DNA of 27,675 nt from Salinisphaera sp. UBA1666 (GTDB lineage: Bacteria > Pseudomonadota > Gammaproteobacteria > Nevskiales > Salinisphaeraceae): NCBI GenBank assembly GCA_002320455.1, contig DCKU01000187.1, positions 1-27,675 of the forward strand, given 5' to 3'. Position numbers and translations under genes: made by a program. The notes beneath the pieces were generated by a model. It ran no database searches. It was given only the letters and a program-made list of their open reading frames with translations, and was not told the origin of the DNA. Shown here piece by piece: positions 21,053-27,675 of this stretch; the first letter of the stretch is position 1; each line of letters starts with the position of its first letter.

Positions 21053-23251
21053 TTACGCGGTGTCGTCCATGATCTTGTCGAGGGTGATCGGCAAGTCACG
21101 AATACGCTTGCCGGTGGCGTGATAGATAGCGTTGGCCACGGCCGCCTGAACCCCGGTCAAGCCAATTTCGCCGATCCCGCGGGCGCCCAGCTCGTTCAAG
21201 TGATAGTCCGGGTGGTTCAACAAGATCACGTCCAGTGCGGGCATATCCGCGTTGACCGGCACCAGATACTCGGCATAGTTGTTGTTGACCGGGCGGGCCG
21301 TGCGCTCGTCGTATTCCGTGGCCTCGAACAATGCCGAGCCTAGCCCCATGACGATGGCGCCCTCGACTTGGTTGCGCGCCGTCGCATCGTTGATGATGGC
21401 CCCGGCGTCGATCGCGCTCACGACCCGCCGCACCTTGAGCTGCGCGGTATTGGGGTTCCAGCCGATCTCGACGAAGTTCACGCCGAACGAACCGTAGGCA
21501 TAGCCGTCGTCAGGCGAGCCATCGGAATGGAAATCGCCAATGGCGTGGGGCAGCTTCAACGGCGTGAGGATATCGCCCGGTGCGGCTCGATCGCCTTGCC
21601 CGTTCTTAACGACGCCGGCCTCGAAGATCAGGTCGTCGGTCGGGGCACCGGCCATCGGCGCGCCGTCTTTGGCGGCATATTCGATGAGCTTGTCCGCGGC
21701 TGTCTTACAGGCGCCCACGATGGCGGGCAGGATCGATGCCGTGGCCCACGAGCCGCCAGAAATCTGGCCGTGCGGGAAGGTCGAGTCGCCGATGACGACA
21801 TGAACGCGCTCGATATCGATACCCAAGGTGTCGGCGGCGGTTTGGGCAATGATCGTATATGTGCCGGTGCCGATATCCTGCGTGGCGCAATGCACGGTCG
21901 CCGAACCGTCCGGCCGTAGGATCACGCGGGCGTCGCAGGGGTTGCGCATGGCATCCCAGTTGCAGGCCGCGACACCCTGACCGATGAGCCAGTCGCCGTC
22001 GCGCATGGAGCCGATGGCTTTGTTGCGTTCTGCCCAGCCAAAGCGCTCGGCCGCGCGGTCGTAGCATTCCAGTATGTGGTTTGAAGACCACGGCTTGCCG
22101 TCGTTGGGATCGGTATCGGTGAAGTTCTTGCGGCGAAGCTCCAGCGGATCCATGTCCAGCTCGATGGCCAGCTCGTCCATGGCCGACTCCAGCGCGAACA
22201 GGCCCACGCCGGCGCCCGGCGCGCGCATGGACGTGGGCGTTCCGCGCGACACCACGGCCGTGCTGTGTGATACGCGCAACGCGTCCGAGGCATAGAGACT
22301 GGAGGTGGCACCACCGCAGTCCTCGACGAAGGTATTGATCGACGACGTGCTGTTGATCGAATCGTGGATGATCGAGGTCAGCGTGCCGTCGGCCTTCGCC
22401 CCCAGTTGCATATGTTGCGACGTCTCGGCCCGATGCCCCGAGGTCGTGAACATGTTTTGGCGCGGCAGCATAAACTGTACGGGCCGGCCCAGCTCGCGCG
22501 CCGCGGCACAGGTCGCCAGGCTGTGCGGCCAGAGCCATAGCTTGCCGCCAAAGCCCGACCCGATGAAATCGGCGTGCACCTCGATCTGGCTCGGGTCCAG
22601 GTCGAAGTTCTTGGCCAGCGTGTTGCGGGCAAAAATCACGCCCTGCGTGGACTCGTGCACGATCAGTCGCCCGTCGACCCAGCGGGCCGTGGTCGCGTGC
22701 ATCTCCATGGGATTATGGGTTTCGACCGGCGTGGTGTAGGTCGCATCAATCTTGACGTCGGCGCCGGCATAGGCGCTGTCGGCGTCACCGCGCTCGGTGC
22801 GGTTGGCTTCTGTCTCGCCGGCCTCGCGGCCCATGGCCAGGTTGGCTGCCGCCGAGGCCGCGTCATAGCTGACCTTCACCCGATACGCTGCATCGCGTGC
22901 GTGCTCGAAGGTGTCGGCCACCACAAGAGCCACGAACTGCCCGGCATAGTGAACCTCGTCATCCTCGAAGGGCGTACGCAGTTCGTCGACCATGTTTTCC
23001 TCGGGAAAACTGGCGGGCGAGCGGTGCAACTTGGGGAAATTGTCGTGATGGAAGATCTCGATCACGCCTGGCATCTCGTCGGCCACGCTCGTGTCGATCG
23101 ATACGATGCGACCGCGGGCAATCGTGCTGTAGACGCCGTAGGCATGCGTCATGCCCTCGGGATGGACGTCGGCGGCGTAGCGCGCGCGACCGGTCAGCTT
23201 GTCGATGCCTTCGACGCGTGCGACGGCGCTGCCAATGGTTGTCTCACTCAT
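21053..23251 (-). CDS. paoC: xanthine dehydrogenase family molybdopterin-binding subunit (PaoC-like aldehyde oxidoreductase)
   Basis: The 732-residue large subunit binds the molybdenum cofactor. It starts with the family signature RVEGIDKLTGRARYAADV. Cofactor-binding loops include FIGSGFGGKLWLWPHSLA, SMRAPGAGVGLFALESAMDE and CATQDIGTGTYTIIAQ. The C-terminal ELGARGIGEIGLTG carries the catalytic Glu that activates water, and AVANAIYHATGKRIRDLPIT is nearly diagnostic of the PaoC branch. The complex oxidises aldehydes, often aromatic, to acids. It overlaps the upstream FAD subunit by ATGA and is last in the operon. The PaoD-type cofactor-insertion chaperone is not in this window. Confidence 0.92.
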   Translation of the reverse strand: MSETTIGSAVARVEGIDKLTGRARYAADVHPEGMTHAYGVYSTIARGRIVSIDTSVADEMPGVIEIFHHDNFPKLHRSPASFPEENMVDELRTPFEDDEVHYAGQFVALVVADTFEHARDAAYRVKVSYDAASAAANLAMGREAGETEANRTERGDADSAYAGADVKIDATYTTPVETHNPMEMHATTARWVDGRLIVHESTQGVIFARNTLAKNFDLDPSQIEVHADFIGSGFGGKLWLWPHSLATCAAARELGRPVQFMLPRQNMFTTSGHRAETSQHMQLGAKADGTLTSIIHDSINSTSSINTFVEDCGGATSSLYASDALRVSHSTAVVSRGTPTSMRAPGAGVGLFALESAMDELAIELDMDPLELRRKNFTDTDPNDGKPWSSNHILECYDRAAERFGWAERNKAIGSMRDGDWLIGQGVAACNWDAMRNPCDARVILRPDGSATVHCATQDIGTGTYTIIAQTAADTLGIDIERVHVVIGDSTFPHGQISGGSWATASILPAIVGACKTAADKLIEYAAKDGAPMAGAPTDDLIFEAGVVKNGQGDRAAPGDILTPLKLPHAIGDFHSDGSPDDGYAYGSFGVNFVEIGWNPNTAQLKVRRVVSAIDAGAIINDATARNQVEGAIVMGLGSALFEATEYDERTARPVNNNYAEYLVPVNADMPALDVILLNHPDYHLNELGARGIGEIGLTGVQAAVANAIYHATGKRIRDLPITLDKIMDDTA

Positions 23252-24255
23252 GCCAGTGCTCCTTGCCCGGCGCGGGCCGCGGCGTCTTTGATCGCCTGGA
23301 CGATCGCCTTGCGGGCCAGCGGAATCTTGAAAGCGTTGTGCTTGAACGGTGTGGCGCCTTCCATGGCGCGGCGCGCAACGGCCTCGAAGGCTGCCATGTC
23401 GTCAACGGCCGCCCCGATCAGTTCGGCCTCTGCCTCCTGGCAGCGCCAGGGCTTGGTGCCTACGCCGCCCAGCGCCAGTCGGGCCTCGCGGATACGATCG
23501 CCGTCCAGCGCTACGATGGCCGCACAGGACGCCAGCGCGAACTGATAAGACGAGCGGTCTCGCAGTTTGATGTACGTAGAGCCCGCATCCCGCATCGGCG
23601 CGTCGAGCGTGACATGGGTGATCAGCTCGTCGTCTTCCAGAGCATGCTCGATTTGCGGGGTATCGCCGGGCATCTTGTGGAAATCGCCGAAGGCGATCTC
23701 GCGCCGACCGTTTGGCCCCTGTACCTCGACGGTTGCGCCGATAGCAGCCATGGCCACGCACATATCGGAGGGATGCACGGCGATGCAGTGCTCGGACGTG
23801 CCAAGCACCGCGAACACTTCTCGGTTATGGCCGTCGATGGCCGAACAGCCCGAGCCGGGCTCACGCTTATTGCAGGGCGAGATACCGTCGCGGAAATACG
23901 AGCAGCGCACCCGCTGCATGACGTTACCGGCGGTGGTGGCGCGGTTACGAAGCTGGCGTGACGCGCCTTGCAGCAACGCTTCAGAGAGCACCTTGTAATC
24001 ACGCACGACGCGCTCATTGTAGGCCAGAGCCGTGTTGCGCACGGTGGCGCCGACCCGGAGCCGGCCGTCATCAACGGGCTCGATGTCCGAAAGCGCCAGG
24101 CGGTTCACATCCACCATGCGCTCGGGTTGCATGACATCGAGCTTGACCAGATCGATCAGCGTGGTGCCGCCGGCCAGGTAGGCCGAGCGCTGGCCGGCAT
24201 GGGCGGCCAGCGCGGCATCGGTATCGGTGGCGCGTTTATAGTCGAATTGTCGCAT
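23248..24255 (-). CDS. paoB: FAD-binding subunit of PaoABC-like aldehyde oxidoreductase
   Basis: The 335-residue medium subunit binds FAD through YLAGGTTLIDLVKLDV (near residue 26) and TTAGNVMQRVRCSYFRDG. The cysteines in RCSYFRDGISPCNKREPGSG followed by C, and in GTSEHCIAVHPSDM, match the [4Fe-4S] cluster insert that marks PaoB and related subunits and is absent from ordinary CoxM-type proteins. It passes electrons from the 2Fe-2S subunit and molybdenum site to the acceptor. It overlaps paoC by four bases and follows paoA by 15 bp. Confidence 0.92.
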   Translation of the reverse strand: MRQFDYKRATDTDAALAAHAGQRSAYLAGGTTLIDLVKLDVMQPERMVDVNRLALSDIEPVDDGRLRVGATVRNTALAYNERVVRDYKVLSEALLQGASRQLRNRATTAGNVMQRVRCSYFRDGISPCNKREPGSGCSAIDGHNREVFAVLGTSEHCIAVHPSDMCVAMAAIGATVEVQGPNGRREIAFGDFHKMPGDTPQIEHALEDDELITHVTLDAPMRDAGSTYIKLRDRSSYQFALASCAAIVALDGDRIREARLALGGVGTKPWRCQEAEAELIGAAVDDMAAFEAVARRAMEGATPFKHNAFKIPLARKAIVQAIKDAAARAGQGALA

Positions 24256-24270
24256 CGTTATCCTGGCGCG

Positions 24271-24786
24271 CTAGCCGCGGTTGTCGTGGGTGGATCGCGC
24301 GGATTGCACGGCCGCTACGATGTTCTTGTACGCCCCGCAGCGACAGATATTGCCGCTCATGGCCTCGGCGATATCGGCATCGGAGGTGCCGACGTTGTGA
24401 TTGGTCAAAAGCTCGGTGGCAGAGACCATCTGGCCCGGCGTGCAATAGCCGCACTGAAAGGCGTCGTTGTCCAGAAAGGCCTGCTGTATGGGCGACAGCG
24501 TCTGGTTGTCGTCAGGGCCGTCGGCCAGCCCTTCGACGGTGGTAATGTCATCGCCGTCGTGCACCACGGCCAGCGACAGGCAAGAATTCACGGCCTCGCC
24601 GTTGACGAGTACCGTGCATGCACCGCACTGACCGTGATCGCAGCCTTTCTTGGTGCCCGTCAGGTCCAGCCGGTTGCGAAGCGCATCCAGCAGTACGACG
24701 TTGGGCGGCACATCGAGCTGGGTCATTTGGCCGTTGATGCGCAGATTGATCGAGACATCCACGGGCTGTTGGGTCGAGTCCTTCAT
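24271..24786 (-). CDS. paoA: 2Fe-2S subunit of PaoABC-like aldehyde oxidoreductase
   Basis: The 171-residue small subunit has two [2Fe-2S] sites: the plant-ferredoxin-type KKGCDHGQCGACTVLVNG...SC near residues 48-70, and the helical-domain sites CGYCTPGQM and GNICRCGAYKNI. E. coli PaoA carries a Tat signal for export, whereas this protein starts with KDSTQQPVDVSINLRINGQ and has none. The complex is therefore expected in the cytoplasm. The ATG at 24784-24786 is the operon's first start; 120 bp upstream is the probable promoter region, with no box I can defend. Confidence 0.93.
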   Translation of the reverse strand: MKDSTQQPVDVSINLRINGQMTQLDVPPNVVLLDALRNRLDLTGTKKGCDHGQCGACTVLVNGEAVNSCLSLAVVHDGDDITTVEGLADGPDDNQTLSPIQQAFLDNDAFQCGYCTPGQMVSATELLTNHNVGTSDADIAEAMSGNICRCGAYKNIVAAVQSARSTHDNRG

Positions 24787-24907
24787 GAGCGGACCTCATC
24801 GTGGGTTAGGTTTCGCTGCCAATGTCGCGCATTCATGGCATAGCCACAAGTGGTGTTTTTGCGGATAGCGCGGGCACACGCGGCTTCGCGCCGACGATCG
24901 CGCCGGG

Positions 24908-25450
24908 CTAAACTATATCTGACAACGATTTGATGACCTGCACGGCTTGCGTCACGCGTGTCTCGAGATCCCCGGCCAGGCAGGTATAGGCCAGGCCGCG
25001 TTGATCAAGCGCATCGCGAAACCGCTCGTGGACCTGCCGGCGTGGCCCGGGTTCGGGAAAGCCGCGCTGGGCATCGGCCTGCCAGATGATGTCGATGTCA
25101 CACAATAGATAGTGGGTGGTACGGCGGGCCTGGATATCAGCCGTTTCACGCACCCAGTCAAGGCCGTAACCGGCAAAGAGCAGATCCACCCAGACCTGAT
25201 GGCTGAGCAGGTCGGTATCGTGGATGACGCAGGCCGGCGACGCGCGGCCCACACCCGCCCGCGCCGCGGCCATGATTTCTAGCTGGCCGGCTGCAATGCG
25301 CGATAGATGCTCGGCGCGGATATCGCCGTCGACCTGGTGCCAAAACGTGCGCACGTATTCGACCGACCATGGACACGCCAGCCGATGTGCGAGCGCCCGG
25401 GCCAGCGTGGTCTTGCCCGTGCACTCGGTGCCAAAGACCACGATCCGCAT
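24908..25450 (-). CDS. NadR-like nicotinamide riboside kinase (AAA ATPase)
   Basis: The 180-residue protein has the P-loop VFGTECTGKTTLARALA at its N-terminus, then VEYVRTFWHQ, VIHDTDLLSHQVW (Walker B-like, with the Asp pair) and HYLLCDIDIIWQADAQRGFP. This is the layout of the C-terminal ribosylnicotinamide kinase domain of NadR, here free-standing. It would phosphorylate imported nicotinamide riboside to NMN. It starts two bases after the stop of the pnuC gene, so the two act as one transport-and-trap unit for NAD salvage. Confidence 0.85.
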   Translation of the reverse strand: MRIVVFGTECTGKTTLARALAHRLACPWSVEYVRTFWHQVDGDIRAEHLSRIAAGQLEIMAAARAGVGRASPACVIHDTDLLSHQVWVDLLFAGYGLDWVRETADIQARRTTHYLLCDIDIIWQADAQRGFPEPGPRRQVHERFRDALDQRGLAYTCLAGDLETRVTQAVQVIKSLSDIV

Positions 25451-25452
25451 GT

Positions 25453-26058
25453 CTATGCCTGCTCCAGGGAACGGGCGCGATCGGCCTGCCAGCGCCAGAA
25501 ACCGGTGAACGAGAGCACCAGATAAAGACCGTAGAGACCCACGAACCAGTACAAGCCGATCGCAGCATACACGCCGATGCCCGCGATATTGACCGCCATC
25601 CAGCCGATCCAGGCTTCAAGCTTTTTGTGGGCTTCCAGCCACTGGGCTATGACGCCGAAGCTCGCGATGAACGCATCGCGCCACGGCATGGGGTCGCCGA
25701 TTTCAACTAACAACGCGCCCCATATCGCGGTGATCAACAGGCCGCCGAGCACGAGCGTGGCGCGATGTCCGCCGGCCAGGGTCGTGACCGGCAGCCGCGT
25801 GCGATCACCCGGGTGCGTCCAGCACCACCAGCCGTAGGCCAGGGCCACGAAATACACGGCCTGCAGCGTCATATCGGCAAACAGGCCGTGGCGCGCGAAG
25901 ATGATGCCCGTGAGCACGACCTGCACCATGCCGATCGGAAAATTGGTGATTCGTTGCCGGGTGGCCAGCCACACCGCCGTCAGGCCGAGCAGGGTCGCAA
26001 CCTGTTCGATCCAGGATGCGCCGAGCAGGCCTTGCCAGATGGTTTCCAACGTGTTCAA
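25453..26058 (-). CDS. pnuC: nicotinamide riboside transporter PnuC
   Basis: The 201-residue membrane protein has about seven hydrophobic helices and PnuC motifs: RITNFPIGMVQVVLTGIIFA, YFVALAYGWWCWTHPG, AQWLEAHKKLEAWIGWMAVN and the C-terminal YLVLSFTGFWRWQ. PnuC proteins pass nicotinamide riboside across the inner membrane by facilitated diffusion, driven by phosphorylation inside. The best start is a TTG at 26056-26058 with no clear ribosome binding site, which is unusual; no better ATG preserves the first helix. The upstream 250 bases lack any riboswitch I can recognise. Confidence 0.88.
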   Translation of the reverse strand: MNTLETIWQGLLGASWIEQVATLLGLTAVWLATRQRITNFPIGMVQVVLTGIIFARHGLFADMTLQAVYFVALAYGWWCWTHPGDRTRLPVTTLAGGHRATLVLGGLLITAIWGALLVEIGDPMPWRDAFIASFGVIAQWLEAHKKLEAWIGWMAVNIAGIGVYAAIGLYWFVGLYGLYLVLSFTGFWRWQADRARSLEQA

Positions 26059-26264
26059 GAGGGGGCCCGCGCGATGTGATTCCGGGCTCGGCAGGGCAGC
26101 GAGAGATCTGACGGCATAGAGCGATCAATCAGTCGAAGACAAAAACGAGCGGCACGATACCGCGATAGTCATGCCCCGTGGCAGGGCCGTATCGCGGCTG
26201 TTTACGCAACGAGCCGGAATCGGTTTCAGATCGCAGCGACGAATACACGATCCGGGGTCGCACA

Positions 26265-26283
26265 AAACCTCAACAGGCCCTAG
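26265..26283. repeat. 19 bp inverted repeat, left copy (IS-end-like)
   Basis: AAACCTCAACAGGCCCTAG is the exact reverse complement of 27654-27672. The pair flanks the DadA-like gene. If GGGCCTGTT is an IS tip, the tips face the gene and CTAG or TA may be the target sequence. No transposase was recognised to the left of this copy. Confidence 0.75.
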
Positions 26284-26315
26284 CATTGTGTCTTCGCCCC
26301 AGCTTGCGAAACGAC

Positions 26316-27572
26316 ATGGGCCAGCAGACAGATACGATCGTTCTCGGGGCCGGCATGGTCGGTGTGTCTATCGCCTGTCATCTGGCGCTTCGCGGGCGCC
26401 GGGTCAGCCTGATCGACCGACGCGCACCGGGCCGCGAAACCTCGTTCGGCAACGCCGGGCTGATCCAGCGGGAAGCCGTGGAGCCGCATCCGTTTCCGAG
26501 AGACTTCGGCAATATCTGGCGTGTGTTGCCCAACAAGAGCGTGGATATTCGCTATCGCGCCGGGGCCATGCTGTCGGAGGCCAGTCCGCTCTGGCAGTAC
26601 TGGCGATACTCCGCGCCCGAGTCGTTCGCGCGCATCGTTCCGGAATATGCCTCGCTGATTGCGCACTGCACCCGGGAACATGAAGCGCTGTTCCAGCCGG
26701 CCGGGGCCGAGCACCTGATCCGCCGCGATGGCTGGCTGCAGGTGTTTCGAACCGCCGACGCGTTCGAGGCCTTTCTGGACAAAGCCCGCGATTTCGACAC
26801 CCGATTCGGCGTTAAGCATGCGCGCGTCGATCGTGAACAGCTGCGCGCGATGGAGCCGGGCCTGGGTGAGGGCGTATGCGGCGCCATTCACTGGACCAAT
26901 ACCTGGTCGGTGACCGATCCGGGCGGGCTGGTCCAGGCGTATGCCGATTATTTCGTCTCGCTCGGCGGCACGATTGTCCAGGCCGAAGCCACTGACATCA
27001 CTAATGACGGCGCCGAGCGTCAGCGCTGGCGTGTGCATACCGAGCAAGGCATGCACAGTGCTGCCGAGCTGGTCTTGGCTACCGGGCCCTGGTCGCCCGA
27101 ATGGCTGGGCCGGCTAGGCTACGACCTGCCCATGTTCGTGATGCGCGGTTATCACATGCACTACGACGCAGCTAACGGGGTCACGTTGAACTATGCGCTC
27201 ATGGATTCCGAAAAAGGCTATCTGCTAACGCCGAAGAAAGCCGGCGTGCGGCTGACCACCGGCGCCGAGCTGAACACCATCGACGCGCCGCCGCGGCTCG
27301 GCCAGCTGGAAGCCGCCGAGCGCGAGGCGCGTGATTTCTTTGCCCTGGGTGCACGGCGGGAGGCCACGCCCTGGAAAGGCGCGCGGCCGTGTCTGGCGGA
27401 TATGAAGCCCGTGATCGGCCCGGCGCACGCACATGACGGGCTCTGGTTTGCGTTCGGCCACGGGCATCAAGGTTTCACGCTGGGGCCGGCCACCGGCCGG
27501 CTGATCGGCCAGATGATGGACGGCGAGGCCCCGATGGTGGACATGCAGCCGTTTCGCTCCGATCGGTTTTAA
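26316..27572 (+). CDS. DadA-like FAD-dependent amino acid oxidoreductase
   Basis: The 418-residue flavoprotein belongs to the DAO family and resembles D-amino acid dehydrogenase small subunits. It starts with the dinucleotide-binding motif TIVLGAGMVGVSIACHLALR and acidic strand end LIDRRAPGRETSFGNAG. ELVLATGPWSPEWLGRLGYD follows mid-protein, then PMFVMRGYHM. The C-terminal FAD region is PWKGARPCLADMKPVIGP with FAFGHGHQGFTLGPATG. It would pass electrons from a D-amino acid or a related imino acid to the respiratory chain at the membrane face. I chose the ATG at 26316; the open frame continues upstream to 26178 through the IS-like repeat, which argues against the longer start. Confidence 0.88.
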   Translation: MGQQTDTIVLGAGMVGVSIACHLALRGRRVSLIDRRAPGRETSFGNAGLIQREAVEPHPFPRDFGNIWRVLPNKSVDIRYRAGAMLSEASPLWQYWRYSAPESFARIVPEYASLIAHCTREHEALFQPAGAEHLIRRDGWLQVFRTADAFEAFLDKARDFDTRFGVKHARVDREQLRAMEPGLGEGVCGAIHWTNTWSVTDPGGLVQAYADYFVSLGGTIVQAEATDITNDGAERQRWRVHTEQGMHSAAELVLATGPWSPEWLGRLGYDLPMFVMRGYHMHYDAANGVTLNYALMDSEKGYLLTPKKAGVRLTTGAELNTIDAPPRLGQLEAAEREARDFFALGARREATPWKGARPCLADMKPVIGPAHAHDGLWFAFGHGHQGFTLGPATGRLIGQMMDGEAPMVDMQPFRSDRF

Positions 27573-27638
27573 GGCTCGCTGCGGGCGCGTATGACGCGGC
27601 CGCAGACGCCAACTTCGCGGCGAAACCACGGCGTTTTG

Positions 27639-27651
27639 CGTTAGACTAACG
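27639..27651. promoter_or_regulatory. small palindrome CGTTAGACTAACG
   Basis: This is a perfect 6-1-6 dyad just before the right IS-like repeat. It could be an operator for a gene beyond the window. Nothing else supports a function. Confidence 0.3.
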
Positions 27652-27653
27652 TA

Positions 27654-27672
27654 CTAGGGCCTGTTGAGGTTT
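27654..27672. repeat. 19 bp inverted repeat, right copy (IS-end-like)
   Basis: CTAGGGCCTGTTGAGGTTT is the inverted partner of 26265-26283. It lies three bases from the window end, so a possible insertion sequence starting here cannot be seen. Confidence 0.75.
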
Positions 27673-27675
27673 CAT

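Noticed and set aside
26059..26264. Possible NAD-related riboswitch upstream of pnuC
   Set aside because: I could not recognise a conserved riboswitch core. A CCGCGATA/TATCGCGG hairpin near 26160-26197 is the only structure noticed. A covariance-model search would settle it.
1..27675. CRISPR arrays, tRNA or rRNA genes, integrase or attachment sites
   Set aside because: No regularly spaced direct repeats, no cloverleaf or rRNA-like segments and no tyrosine integrase were seen. The mobile character of the block is explained by Tn3-type ends alone.

Overview
The window is GC-rich, densely coded DNA from a proteobacterium. The gene set (PaoABC-type molybdenum aldehyde oxidoreductase, PnuC with a NadR-like kinase, a DsbA-NhaA fusion, a sigma-54 activator, Tn3-family ends) and the overall protein style suggest a halophilic or marine gammaproteobacterium, possibly Salinisphaera-like. 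That genus guess is an impression from protein character and was not tested by any search.

The central result is a 16.9 kb block (2060-18972) bounded by two near-identical 38 bp Tn3-type inverted repeats and inserted into a glycerophosphodiester phosphodiesterase (GDPD) lipoprotein gene. The 3' part of that gene lies at 1731-2059 and the 5' part at 18972-19838. CTTCTG occurs at both junctions. Deleting the block plus one copy of the repeat rejoins the two halves in frame into a protein of about 396 residues. Each end carries the 3' end of a Tn3-family tnpA pointing outward. The right copy is long but lacks its N-terminus and has an in-frame TGA. The left copy is only a frameshifted tail.

The cargo is almost entirely stress defence and lies on the minus strand. 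In transcription order it holds a DsbA-NhaA fusion (14766-16592), a MEDS-domain sensor (13836-14462), a sigma-54 activator (12296-13831), and a 1 kb non-coding stretch with tandem operator-like dyads and many perfect hairpins. Then comes a long gene row (11273 to 3025): formaldehyde dehydrogenase-like zinc alcohol dehydrogenase, an ABM monooxygenase, a peroxiredoxin, a DsbA-like thioredoxin, a 267 bp MITE-like element, a PfpI/DJ-1 protein, a GlcG/HbpS-like gene with a stop at codon 3, a truncated alpha/beta hydrolase, a quinone reductase, an Hsp31-like DJ-1 protein, an Old Yellow Enzyme and Dps. Functionally this reads as a mobile locus for reactive aldehydes, electrophiles, peroxides and thiol damage, with pH/sodium homeostasis and DNA protection. 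The left end (2100-3800) is a scar zone with fragments of tnpA (twice), a MerA-like flavoprotein, a second Old Yellow Enzyme and a serine resolvase.

Outside the block on the left are an ABM-domain protein and a divergent iron-type alcohol dehydrogenase. On the right are three small envelope or stress genes (DUF2945, DUF4168, a DUF3015-like lipoprotein), a paoABC-like operon, a pnuC/NR-kinase pair for nicotinamide riboside salvage, and a DadA-like FAD oxidoreductase flanked by 19 bp inverted repeats that look like insertion-sequence ends.
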